From a bacterium (GTDB taxonomy: Bacteria; Armatimonadota; JACIXR01), in the NCBI GenBank assembly GCA_014360495.1, contig JACIXR010000001.1:310001-374000 (forward strand): DNA of 64,000 nucleotides. The letters run 5' to 3'. Of this stretch, positions 19,436 through 27,222 are shown piece by piece (positions within the stretch are counted from its first letter, which is position 1; each line of letters begins with the position of its first letter). A program made the position numbers and the translations under genes. The notes under the pieces were generated by a model. That model was not told where the DNA came from, made no database searches, and saw only the letters and a program-made list of their open reading frames with translations.

Positions 19436-19462
19436 GGGAGGGGCGACGAAGTCGCCCCTCCC
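19436..19462. terminator. Bidirectional terminator between prepilin and rpoZ
   Basis: Perfect 12-bp GC-rich stem GGGAGGGGCGAC/GTCGCCCCTCCC with a 3-nt loop. It sits between the convergent ends of the prepilin (plus) and rpoZ (minus) genes. The minus-strand side is followed by ATTTTAGC and further Ts. Confidence 0.8.
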
Positions 19463-19469
19463 AAAAAAT

Positions 19470-19751
19470 CTATTTCTGCCTACCTACTAAAATTAAGCCC
19501 TCAAGTATTTCTAGAAAGGCGATGGTTAGCTTTTTATGTCGCAAAACCTCCTCAAATGAGCGGAAGGAGGTCCCCCATTCTTCGTTCATTTTCTCCACCG
19601 TTCCGAATCGCTTCTGTAAGTAGGGAACAGTTATCATTGGAGGTGCTCCCTTCTCCAACTGCTTAGCTCTTCTTGCTGCTACTAAAGTGAGAATATAGAC
19701 ATTGGGGAATTTCTTCAGAAGCTTATCAGCTCTTGGGAAAAGCAAGGACAA
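19470..19751 (-). CDS. rpoZ: RNA polymerase omega subunit
   Basis: 93-aa protein. The KFPNVYILTLVAARRAKQLEKGA segment matches the omega core (D/K-F-Y-L-VLVAA-RARQL--GA), and a longer C-terminal tail follows. Omega promotes assembly of the beta-prime subunit. The start is a TTG at 19751 with GGGAGGTGATT 9 nt upstream; a second TTG two codons later is also possible. It stands alone rather than next to gmk or dfp, as is common elsewhere. Confidence 0.75.
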   Translation of the reverse strand: MSLLFPRADKLLKKFPNVYILTLVAARRAKQLEKGAPPMITVPYLQKRFGTVEKMNEEWGTSFRSFEEVLRHKKLTIAFLEILEGLILVGRQK

Positions 19752-19899
19752 GGAGAATCACCTCCCTTTTATGAACTCTCTCCGAATTCTAATTTTAGCA
19801 AATTTTAAAACAAAAACAAATTTGGGTAGATAACCCAAATTGATATTGCGAGGAGCCAATAGACACCGCTACTTCTTTTGTATTTCATAAAATATTAAA

Positions 19900-21117
19900 T
19901 TAATGCTTCAACTTCGCACCGCCACGCACGCAGCGGACGAGGTTCTTTATGCGAACTACATCTCCCTGAGGTCCTTTCCCAAATGGATAAGCGGATGGGT
20001 CGCCTTTCTTTGGGTCGCTCCTCTGACATCCCGCTCCATGGACATCTAAAAGCTCATAGCTATTTAAAAAGGGATTCCACATCCAGCCCAGTCCCCTCCC
20101 AAAAGCTATATATACCGCGCTTCCACCTGAACCAACTCTCATATGGGTCGTGCTCGTCCAATAATAGGGGTAATCTACTTCCCCTCTTTCATTGATTATC
20201 TTCGTGCATTCAAAGAAGGGTTCAATTGCTGGAGAATTGGTCGTATCGGGAGAGCGGGTGTAGTCAACTATGCTTTGTAGCTCCTTGGCATTCGGGAGAC
20301 GCCAATCATCGTAGCCGGCTAACTTCAAATTCTCCGCATAGGAAAGGGCTTCCTCCCATGTCATCCCTCTACCGCTATCCTTTTTCTGCCACATCAAACC
20401 CGTCGCTAAGTCCGTAACTGTCCCGTCTCCATTGTCAATAAAGCGATTCTTTCCGTATTTGGGGTTTCCTCTCACATAACGGACGAAGAATTTCATCTTC
20501 TTTGGATAGCATTTTATTCTCCCATCGGCGAAGTTGACGCCGAATACCCCCTCCTCTCCCCACATAATCCTCCCAACATATGTTGTGCTACTCACATATT
20601 GAGCGTCTATTATCCGCTCACCCTTGCTTGGGTCACCATAACGAAAGACGAAATATCTCGTATCTAAGAATGGCTTCAATTGGAAGGTATCTTTGGTAAG
20701 AGGGTTGGGGTCGGTTCCGGAGAAGAGAATGAGGGAATAGAGTTCCTTTATAGAGGGAAGCCTCCAATCTTTGTAACCTCCCGTTCGGCATTCCTTTGCT
20801 CCTTTAACCGCCTCTTCATAGGTTTTCTTCTCCCCTGGGTCTTTCTGCCACATTAGACCAGTGACGAGGTCGGTTATCGTGCCATCGCTGTTGTCCTTGT
20901 AGCGAGGTTGATTGCCGATGTATTGAGCATCTTGACCAAAAAATGGCTCGCCTTTCTTTGGGCAATAAATCTCAAACCATTCGTTGAAGCATTTATCCTG
21001 CGCGGTATCAACGATTGGATATGTTAGAGAAGAGCTTTTGGATGAAAGGGGAAAGGATGTGAAGAGGAAAAAGGAGACACAGAAACTGAGAGCGAATCGG
21101 GATAGAAATTTGTTCAT
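19900..21117 (-). CDS. Secreted protein with two DUF1566 (Lcl C-terminal-like) domains
   Basis: 405-aa exported protein. MNKFLSRFALSFCVSFFLF starts a signal peptide. Two related domains follow, each opening with DN-DGT-TDL-TGLMWQK and continuing with A--YA--L--GGYDDWRLP--KEL (first near residues 75-140, second near 225-290). DUF1566 domains are related to the C-terminal domain of Legionella Lcl and to formylglycine-generating-like folds; the exact role is unknown. Cys residues near CFNEWFEIYCPKKG suggest a disulfide at the N-terminus. I chose the ATG at 21117, not an upstream start at 21177, because it begins the signal peptide and lies 10 nt after a good -10 box. Confidence 0.75.
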   Translation of the reverse strand: MNKFLSRFALSFCVSFFLFTSFPLSSKSSSLTYPIVDTAQDKCFNEWFEIYCPKKGEPFFGQDAQYIGNQPRYKDNSDGTITDLVTGLMWQKDPGEKKTYEEAVKGAKECRTGGYKDWRLPSIKELYSLILFSGTDPNPLTKDTFQLKPFLDTRYFVFRYGDPSKGERIIDAQYVSSTTYVGRIMWGEEGVFGVNFADGRIKCYPKKMKFFVRYVRGNPKYGKNRFIDNGDGTVTDLATGLMWQKKDSGRGMTWEEALSYAENLKLAGYDDWRLPNAKELQSIVDYTRSPDTTNSPAIEPFFECTKIINERGEVDYPYYWTSTTHMRVGSGGSAVYIAFGRGLGWMWNPFLNSYELLDVHGAGCQRSDPKKGDPSAYPFGKGPQGDVVRIKNLVRCVRGGAKLKH

Positions 21118-21127
21118 GATTAATTTA

Positions 21128-21156
21128 AGTATATTTAACGAATAACAACTTGCCAA
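21128..21156 (-). promoter_or_regulatory. DUF1566 gene promoter (TTGGCA-N17-TATACT)
   Basis: On the minus strand TTGGCA (21156-21151), a 17-nt spacer and TATACT (21133-21128). Ten bases separate the -10 box from the ATG, with no Shine-Dalgarno, so the mRNA is predicted to be almost leaderless. It occupies the divergent intergenic region shared with the secreted glycosidase-like gene. Confidence 0.6.
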
Positions 21157-21227
21157 ACTTGAAGGTATGCTTAACATTCTTAACTCATTTGCCTTTGCCT
21201 ATTAAGATAATATCAGGAGGCGAGAAT

Positions 21228-24200
21228 ATGCGTTTGTTTTTCCTGCTATTGGTCTGCGGATTGCTTCTTTCTGCCGATTTCTATCGTTTGCCAATAGCCC
21301 CTCAACCACCCCAAATTGACGGCTATGTGGAGGAGAAAGAATGGCAATCCGCTGTTAAATTTGACGGCTTCTCCTACAACGGCATCCTTGAGCCGAGAAG
21401 AGTTATCGGCTATATAACCGCGACTGAGGATAAAATCTTCTGTGCCGTTCTCTCCGAACTGCCCAAGAAGGGCAAAATCCTCTCCGAAATCAAGGGGAAT
21501 ATAGAGAAAATCGTTTTTGATGACGCGGTTGAAGTTTGGATTGACCCAAATCCCGAAGAGGGAAACGGCGTAGTATATCAGATGCTCTGCAATTCCTTGG
21601 GCTATGTCTATTATCTCGCCCATCCCAAGGGAGAAGTTCCCACTCAGGCTTATTATGGGTGGAAGGGGAATTTCAAAATCGCCAATGGCTTTCATAATGG
21701 ATTCTGGCACTGCGAGATTGAGATTCCCATTGATAGCATCGCAAAAACCAGGAAGGCAAGTGAAGGAATTTGGGCGATTAATCTCTGCCGGGATTTCAAA
21801 CAGCCCTGGGCTTGGTCTTGTTTAGGAAACGATTGCTATAACCCCCAAAAGGATATCATCTTCATATTCAACAAAGATGACTGTATTATCGCAAAATTCA
21901 ACCACAACTCTGAGCCAATTTGGGGGGAAATCAATTGTTCGTTGGATATCCAAAATCCAACCCAGAACTCGCTTGCTTTACGGGCTAAGATTTCTTTGAA
22001 GAGGGACTCTCAAGAGGATGTGAAGGAGGAAGTGATTAGCTTGGCTCCGGGAGATAAGAATAGCATTGCAATCACCGTAAAAGATACATCTTCCGAGAAG
22101 TTTCGCCTAAGCGTCCTCGTTTCCTCTCCCGATGAGAAGAAAATCTACTACTCAAGAAGCTATCAATGGCAAAGGGCGAAAAGCGAGGAGAAGTGGACGA
22201 CTGTTGCGGAGAAAGCGAAGCCCCCCATAGATTTCCTCTTTGCCTATTATCCCTATCTTAATAAGATGAGAATCCTCGCCGATATAACTGCTCTTCCGCA
22301 GGAAGCAAAATTGAAAGCATTGAGATTCCAAATCAAAGAAGATAAGCCAAACGGCAAAACTGTTAAAGAGATAAGTATGAACGCTGAGGAATTCAAGGAC
22401 GGGAAATGCGAGAAGACCTTTGACCTTCCACCTCTTTCCGGGAAATACATAATATCAGCCAAAGCTGATGGAGAGGACATTCCCTCAGGCGAGATAGCGA
22501 AGGGATTTGAGAGGAAGGTTTTCCCCGAGTGGGAGCACAAGAATTTCGGCAAGAGCAGGAAGGTTTATCCACCCTTCACTCCGATAAAAGTAGATGGGCG
22601 AAAGATTTTCACTGTTATGAAGGAATATGAAATCAATGATTGGGGACTTTTATCCTCTGTTAAGACAGAGGACCAGGAATGGAGGATAAAGAAAGAACTC
22701 TTGGCTTCCCCAATGACCTATAGGGCTGTCATAGAGGGGAGGGAATTCTCTCCCGCCAAAAGAGAATTTGCCTTCAAGGAAAAGGCGGAGGATAGAGTAG
22801 TGATGACATCAACCTTTACACTTGGGGATTTGAAGGCAGAGGCAACATCCACCCTGGATTACGATGGAACTTTGAGGGTTGATTTAACCCTCTTTCCCAC
22901 TAAGAGCAGGATAGATTCCCTCATCTTGGAGATTCCCTTAAGGGACGATTTGGCTAAGCTGATGCACGCTATGGCGGATGGCATAAGGGATGTTATCTTG
23001 AGCGATTATGTTCCAGAGGGGCAGGGCGTTGTTTGGGATGCAACTAAATTGATGAGTTCCAGCTTCCCTCCCAACTTCTGCACTTACATTTTCCTTGGCA
23101 ATCCCACGAGGGGAATCTGCTGGTTTGCTGAAAACGATAGAGGCTGGAGTTGGGACATCCAAAAGCCGAACCTCCAGCTGGTAAGGGATGGGAATGTTCT
23201 GAAACTGCAGGTGAATTTGGTGAACAAGCCGATAGTCATTGAGAAGCCGAGAACCATAACATTTGGGATATTGGCTGCTCCCGTGAAGCCGAGGCTTGCA
23301 GGCTGGCGCTATAGATGGTTCAAGGAGAAGTTCCATCTTTTAGGCACGGATATAAACTGGTTTGCCTTGGGGGATTGTGGCTCTGTGTATCCCGCGGGAA
23401 AGGATATGTATCTCTGGCAGAAGTTAGCCGAGGGAAACAAGAGGGAGCTATCAGAGCAAGAGATTGAGGAAGTAATTCAGAGAGGGAAGAAATATTTTGA
23501 ACCCTATGGCAGGGTGGATGCCTTCGCTGCTCATGTTCGCTACAACTTGAGGGCACATTGTGGGGCGACAATGGTCTTCTACTACAATCGTTCCTCCTAC
23601 CCAGCTTGCGAGGAATTTCAAACCTTTATGGATGAGTGGTGCCTAAACGATTACAATCCCCATCGTGGGGAGGATGCAATTTACGAAATTCAAATCGTTC
23701 CTTCCGAATCCTACATAGACTATGCTCTATATTGGTTCGGCAAGTCATTTGAGATAGCTAATAACAAGGGAGTTTATCATGATAACTATTTCTTCATTCC
23801 CAGTTTCAACAGGATGATGACGGGAGCATACGAGAAGGAAGATGGAACCATTATGCCCTCCACTGGCGTTTGGCAATTGAGGGAATTGCAGAAGCGGATA
23901 TTTACATTTATGAACGAGAGGGGAATGGAGCCCATAGTGATGGTTCATAATACGAGCACACAAATCCTTCCCCTTTACTCCTTCGCCACGGTTCAATACG
24001 ATTGGGAGTGGCATTATTCTGAGGGCGATGTGCAGAATAGGTTTCCAAGAAAATACATCCTCCTTGTATCCACGGGAGAATTAGCTGGTACTTGGCCAGT
24101 CCTTTTGAGCGACCACGGTCCACAGGATAGCGACCCCTGGATTCAGAAAACATACATAGCAGTTACACTTGTCCATGACCTCCTGGGTCCAGTCGCGGTA

Positions 24201-24566
24201 TGGGTGCCTGAGTTAGGCAAGCTTTGGCAGACTTACAGGGAGCCCTTCTTGAAGCTGGCGGAAGAGAAAGGGATGGTTGCTTATAGGTATTGGGATGAGA
24301 AGCCACAGCCAATCTATGCAGATAACCCCGATTTGCCGGGCATAGTTTATTCCCTCCCGGGCAAGGAAGCTCTCTATGCGATAACCTCCTATTCATCTAA
24401 GGATGAGGAAGCCGTCGTTCATATAAAGCCGGCTGTCCTTGGATTCAAAAATTATAGGGTCATAGATATAGATACAGGAGAGGAACTGGAGGTGGAAAAT
24501 GATACGGTGAGGTTCAGCTTGAAGAAGCACGATTTGAAGGTCTTCCGCATTTTGCCAGCTGGTTAG
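21228..24566 (+). CDS. Secreted CBM9-like plus DUF6067/GH123-like glycosidase relative
   Basis: 1112-aa exported protein. Signal peptide MRLFFLLLVCGLLLSADF is followed by a CBM9-like carbohydrate-binding domain (about 25-210; opens QIDGYVEEKEW and has FDDAVEVWIDPN). A beta-rich middle follows, then a large C-terminal region (about 470-1110) with tracts typical of DUF6067/GH123-like proteins: WFAENDRGWSWD, GILAAPVKP, and Trp/Tyr/Asp-rich barrel segments such as YHDNYFF and YDWEWHYSEGD. It probably acts on polysaccharides outside the cytoplasm; I cannot assign catalytic residues with certainty. The ATG at 21228 has AGGAGGCGAG upstream. The next gene starts 5 bases after the stop. Confidence 0.65.
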   Translation: MRLFFLLLVCGLLLSADFYRLPIAPQPPQIDGYVEEKEWQSAVKFDGFSYNGILEPRRVIGYITATEDKIFCAVLSELPKKGKILSEIKGNIEKIVFDDAVEVWIDPNPEEGNGVVYQMLCNSLGYVYYLAHPKGEVPTQAYYGWKGNFKIANGFHNGFWHCEIEIPIDSIAKTRKASEGIWAINLCRDFKQPWAWSCLGNDCYNPQKDIIFIFNKDDCIIAKFNHNSEPIWGEINCSLDIQNPTQNSLALRAKISLKRDSQEDVKEEVISLAPGDKNSIAITVKDTSSEKFRLSVLVSSPDEKKIYYSRSYQWQRAKSEEKWTTVAEKAKPPIDFLFAYYPYLNKMRILADITALPQEAKLKALRFQIKEDKPNGKTVKEISMNAEEFKDGKCEKTFDLPPLSGKYIISAKADGEDIPSGEIAKGFERKVFPEWEHKNFGKSRKVYPPFTPIKVDGRKIFTVMKEYEINDWGLLSSVKTEDQEWRIKKELLASPMTYRAVIEGREFSPAKREFAFKEKAEDRVVMTSTFTLGDLKAEATSTLDYDGTLRVDLTLFPTKSRIDSLILEIPLRDDLAKLMHAMADGIRDVILSDYVPEGQGVVWDATKLMSSSFPPNFCTYIFLGNPTRGICWFAENDRGWSWDIQKPNLQLVRDGNVLKLQVNLVNKPIVIEKPRTITFGILAAPVKPRLAGWRYRWFKEKFHLLGTDINWFALGDCGSVYPAGKDMYLWQKLAEGNKRELSEQEIEEVIQRGKKYFEPYGRVDAFAAHVRYNLRAHCGATMVFYYNRSSYPACEEFQTFMDEWCLNDYNPHRGEDAIYEIQIVPSESYIDYALYWFGKSFEIANNKGVYHDNYFFIPSFNRMMTGAYEKEDGTIMPSTGVWQLRELQKRIFTFMNERGMEPIVMVHNTSTQILPLYSFATVQYDWEWHYSEGDVQNRFPRKYILLVSTGELAGTWPVLLSDHGPQDSDPWIQKTYIAVTLVHDLLGPVAVWVPELGKLWQTYREPFLKLAEEKGMVAYRYWDEKPQPIYADNPDLPGIVYSLPGKEALYAITSYSSKDEEAVVHIKPAVLGFKNYRVIDIDTGEELEVENDTVRFSLKKHDLKVFRILPAG

Positions 24567-24571
24567 GGGAT

Positions 24572-25342
24572 ATGAGGATAGCGAAATTGTTGATTTTAAG
24601 CCTCTTTGTTTCCCCTCTTTTCTCGGATATCCTTCCCGAGGGGTGGGAGAAATTCGTTATCTATTACAACGATTTTGAAAAAGATGGGAAAGCGAGAATT
24701 AATCCTTTGAAGATTGAGGAGATTTTCTCTACCGATTCCTTGGCAAACGGTCTATTGGGGAAGGGATATTTGTGCGCAGAGGGGAAGGGTTTAACATTGC
24801 GTTCCTTTCAACTCTCTCCCCATAGGTCGCTCACGATATCAATTTGGTGGGCTCTAAAGAAGGAGCACAAGCCGGGTGCAGGCTTCGTTATTTTTTCCTT
24901 AAATGGGAAGGGGTTTATCTCCTGCTTCGTGAGGGGAGGTGGTGGCGACCCCTGGTGCGCTCTAACGAAACCAGCGGGCGTCTTTCAGGTTTACTATTTC
25001 CCTGGAATTCAAAACATAAACGGCATATATGATTTTGATATTATGAGGACACTTGATTTGAGAGGCGGGGTTTGGCATAACACCATAGTTTCCTTCTCGT
25101 GCGGAAGGGAAGTGAAAGTTTATCAGGATGGCAGGAGAGTGGGGCGATGGATTTTGACACGTTGTTTAAGGGAGGACGATGGGATAAATTCCCTTACACT
25201 TGCCCCGTATGGGGAGGCTATGTTCTTTGACGAGGTTTTGATTATACGGGGAGTTTTGAGAGAAGATGAAGTGAAGAATTACTATTTGAAGCTCAAAGGA
25301 TTGAAGGATATATTTGGTGATTGGAGCAATTTGGGTAAATGA
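24572..25342 (+). CDS. Secreted LamG/concanavalin-like jellyroll protein
   Basis: 256-aa exported protein: signal peptide MRIAKLLILSLFVSPLFS, then a single beta-jellyroll of the LamG type. Visible landmarks are FEKDGKA near the start, SLTISIWWALKKEH, WHNTIVSFSCGREVKVYQDGRRVG, and the closing FFDEVLIIRGVLREDEVKNYY. Such domains bind glycans. It is tightly linked to the preceding CBM9/DUF6067-like gene and is probably translated from the same mRNA, so they likely act on the same substrate. Confidence 0.7.
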   Translation: MRIAKLLILSLFVSPLFSDILPEGWEKFVIYYNDFEKDGKARINPLKIEEIFSTDSLANGLLGKGYLCAEGKGLTLRSFQLSPHRSLTISIWWALKKEHKPGAGFVIFSLNGKGFISCFVRGGGGDPWCALTKPAGVFQVYYFPGIQNINGIYDFDIMRTLDLRGGVWHNTIVSFSCGREVKVYQDGRRVGRWILTRCLREDDGINSLTLAPYGEAMFFDEVLIIRGVLREDEVKNYYLKLKGLKDIFGDWSNLGK

Positions 25343-25358
25343 CTTAATAATTTAACAT

Positions 25359-25415
25359 AGTCAAGCAATACGGGAAGGCTCTTGGGTGTGCTTCAAATGT
25401 TATGGAAATATACAA
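25359..25415 (+). repeat. Transposase 3'-end block, copy B
   Basis: AGTCAAGCAATACGGGAAGG followed, after a small indel, by TTCAAATGTTATGGAAATAT and ACAA. Same block as at 9146, 30783 and (minus) 55715. Translated, intact copies read VKQYGKSPKVSQMLWNYT, a typical integrase-fold transposase C-terminus. This copy ends 5 nt before the -35 of the L10 promoter. Confidence 0.7.
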
Positions 25416-25420
25416 TTGAT

Positions 25421-25449
25421 TTGTCATTTCTTAAAATTATGTGTATTAT
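25421..25449 (+). promoter_or_regulatory. rplJ-rplL promoter (TTGTCA-N17-TATTAT)
   Basis: TTGTCA (25421-25426), a 17-nt spacer and TATTAT (25444-25449). The predicted start near 25456 coincides with the beginning of the conserved L10 leader structure. Confidence 0.65.
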
Positions 25450-25457
25450 TTAAATAA

Positions 25458-25590
25458 CGGCTGTAGAAAGTAGGTTGCTTCCCTAAAGGGAAGCTAAAAG
25501 GTGCATAAAGCACCTGCCTGCCGAGGCCAAGCGCGTTGAATCTGGACCCCAAAAGGTCCCCGCTTAACCTCGGCGGGGACCTTTAATTTT
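25458..25590 (+). ncRNA. Ribosomal protein L10 leader (autoregulatory mRNA element)
   Basis: Upstream of rplJ lies the L10-binding leader. The hallmark CCTGCCGAGGCCAAGCGCG (25515-25533) follows two short hairpins, GCTTCCCTAAAGGGAAGC and GGTGCATAAAGCACC. In this element L10(L12)4 binds its own mRNA and represses the operon. The leader ends in an attenuator-like hairpin just before the rplJ Shine-Dalgarno. Confidence 0.85.
25555..25590 (+). terminator. Attenuator hairpin in the L10 leader
   Basis: GGTCCCCGC/GCGGGGACC (25555-25563 with 25573-25581) is followed by TTTAATTTT. It ends just before the GGAGG of rplJ. An upstream GGACCCC (25544-25550) could pair with the first arm and form an anti-terminator. 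Confidence 0.65.
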
Positions 25591-25608
25591 GTAAAGGAGG
25601 TTTAAGAT

Positions 25609-26148
25609 ATGGCTAACATAACGAGAGAGAAGAAGGAACAGATAATAGAAGAGCTTTATAATCTCTGGCTTAACTGCCCGGGAGTTATCTTTACTACCTT
25701 TATGGGCATTGATGCCAATAGTATGTCGGAGCTTAGGAGAAGAGTCAGGGAGATGGGAGGAAGGATAAAGGTTGCCAAGCATACCCTAATAAGGCTTACC
25801 GCAAGGAGATTGTTTGGCGAGGATTTTGAGCTCGATTCTCTCTTCCAGAACTCCCCTACAGCGCTTGTCTTCCTTCCCCCTGACTTCCCCACTTTCTTAC
25901 AGGGATTCAATCGTTTAACGAGGGAATTTGAGCAAGTGAAGATAAAGGGGAGTATTATTGAGGGGCATAAGTTCAATGCAGAGCAGACCATTGCCCTTGC
26001 TAACCTTCCCTCTCGTGAGGTCCTTCTCGCCCAAGTCACAGCTGCCATTGCCTCTCCCATTACCTCTCTCGTTTATACTTTGCAAACCATACTTGCCCGC
26101 CTTGTGTGGGCATTAGAAGCGATAATAAAAGCAAAAGGAGGTGAATAA
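25609..26148 (+). CDS. rplJ: Ribosomal protein L10
   Basis: 179-aa stalk base protein that anchors L7/L12 dimers to 23S rRNA and represses its own operon. N-terminal RNA-binding domain with [16 protein letters not shown], the [14 protein letters not shown] segment and a C-terminal helix for L12 binding ([26 protein letters not shown]). AAAGGAGG precedes the ATG. Confidence 0.95.
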   Translation: MANITREKKEQIIEELYNLWLNCPGVIFTTFMGIDANSMSELRRRVREMGGRIKVAKHTLIRLTARRLFGEDFELDSLFQNSPTALVFLPPDFPTFLQGFNRLTREFEQVKIKGSIIEGHKFNAEQTIALANLPSREVLLAQVTAAIASPITSLVYTLQTILARLVWALEAIIKAKGGE

Positions 26149-26150
26149 AA

Positions 26151-26540
26151 TTGACGAAGGAGGAAATAATTGAGGCGATAAAGAAGATGAGCGTTTTGGA
26201 GCTCAACGAGCTTGTGAAGGCGCTGCAGGAAGAGTTCGGTGTCAGTGCCATTCCCGCAGTCGCAGCTGCCCCCGCTGCTGCTCCCGCAGGAACTGCCGTT
26301 GCTGAGGCTCCTCCTGAGGAGGAAGAGAAGACCACCTTTGATGTAATCCTGAAAGAAGTTGGTGAGAAGAAGATTCAGGTCATCAAGGTGGTGAGAGAGC
26401 TTACGAATCTCGGGCTTAAGGAAGCCAAGGACCTCGTTGAATCTGCTCCCTCTAAGGTGAAAGAAGGGGTCTCAAAGCAGGAAGCCGAGGAAGCGAAGAA
26501 GAAGCTGGAGGAGCAGGGCGCCGTTGTAGAGATAGTTTAA
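26151..26540 (+). CDS. rplL: Ribosomal protein L7/L12
   Basis: 129-aa stalk protein that recruits translation factors. N-terminal dimerisation helices ([29 protein letters not shown]), an Ala/Pro-rich hinge ([20 protein letters not shown]) and the globular CTD with [31 protein letters not shown]. Start is TTG at 26151 with AAAAGGAGGTG upstream. It follows rplJ by 2 bases. Confidence 0.96.
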   Translation: MTKEEIIEAIKKMSVLELNELVKALQEEFGVSAIPAVAAAPAAAPAGTAVAEAPPEEEEKTTFDVILKEVGEKKIQVIKVVRELTNLGLKEAKDLVESAPSKVKEGVSKQEAEEAKKKLEEQGAVVEIV

Positions 26541-26548
26541 ATTCCTCA

Positions 26549-26575
26549 GTGGGGAGGGCTATCAGCCCTCCCCAC
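26549..26575 (+). terminator. Hairpin after rplL
   Basis: Perfect 12-bp stem GTGGGGAGGGCT/AGCCCTCCCCAC with a 3-nt loop, 9 bases after the rplL stop and just before dut. No T-run follows, so termination may be partial, allowing some dut expression. Confidence 0.6.
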
Positions 26576-26588
26576 TTCCCACAATTAA

Positions 26589-27020
26589 ATGAAAATTAAA
26601 ATAGAACGCCTCCCTTACGCAAAGGATATCCCTCTTCCCTCTTACATCACCCCTCATTCCTCCGGAATGGACCTGCGTTCCGCTGTTGATTGTGTTTTAC
26701 AAAAAGGCGAGATAAAGATAGTCCCCTGTGGATTTAAAATAGCAATCCCACCTGGCTATGAAGGGCAGATAAGGGCGCGGAGTGGTTTATCAGCGAGGGG
26801 GATAATCGTCCCCAATGCGCCAGGAACAATAGATGCTGATTATAGGGGAGAGGTTAAAGTTATTCTCGCTAATATAGGAAGGGAAGATTTTCAGATAAGG
26901 AGAGGGGATAGAATAGCCCAGCTTGTGATTGCCCCTGTAATTCGGGTGGAATTAGAAGAGGGAATGCTTGATGAGACGGAGAGGGGAGAGGGTGGATTTG
27001 GACACAGTGGCTTGGCATAA
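26589..27020 (+). CDS. dut: dUTP diphosphatase (trimeric dUTPase)
   Basis: 143-aa enzyme hydrolysing dUTP to dUMP. Conserved motifs are visible: SGMDLRSA (motif 1), RSGLSARGIIVPNAPGTIDADYRGEV (motifs 2 and 3, with the catalytic Asp in IDADYRG), GDRIAQLVI (motif 4) and GEGGFGHSG (motif 5, the flexible lid). It lies behind the rplL hairpin with no obvious Shine-Dalgarno. With the thymidylate-synthase-like gene at 62482 it would serve dTMP synthesis. Confidence 0.95.
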   Translation: MKIKIERLPYAKDIPLPSYITPHSSGMDLRSAVDCVLQKGEIKIVPCGFKIAIPPGYEGQIRARSGLSARGIIVPNAPGTIDADYRGEVKVILANIGREDFQIRRGDRIAQLVIAPVIRVELEEGMLDETERGEGGFGHSGLA

Positions 27021-27106
27021 AGGCAAACACCCCATTCCTAAATTTCCCCTTAATAGATTATAGGAATTCTCTCCCCAAAATATCTCATTAAAATTTAAGA
27101 CTGACT

Positions 27107-27127
27107 GATAAATTTATCTCGTATAAA
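27107..27127 (+). promoter_or_regulatory. Palindrome and -10 box before the TonB-dependent receptor
   Basis: A 12-bp palindrome GATAAATTTATC (27107-27118) lies 3 nt before TATAAA (27122-27127), in the -35/-10 spacer. No clear -35 is seen. It could be an operator for a repressor (metal-dependent control is common for such receptors), but this is only an inference. Confidence 0.35.
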
Positions 27128-27160
27128 ATTTTAGGAAAATTACGAGGGAGGTTAGGAAAG

Positions 27161-27222
27161 ATGAAGAAAGCGTTGCATCTTTTAGTTTTGCTTTTGGCTT
27201 TGCCTTTTCGCAAGAAGAGGTT
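27161..27222 (+). other. Out-of-frame signal-peptide start of the TonB-dependent receptor
   Basis: GGGAGGTTAGGAAAG is followed by an ATG at 27161. That frame reads MKKALHLLVLLLALPF, a convincing signal peptide start, but then goes on RKKRL and stops at TGA. The receptor frame passes through the same bases as FAFSQEEVM. One extra T in GGCTTTGCC would restore MKKALHLLVLLLAFAFSQEEVMIG. This is either a real one-base deletion, a sequencing error or a slippage site. Confidence 0.7.
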
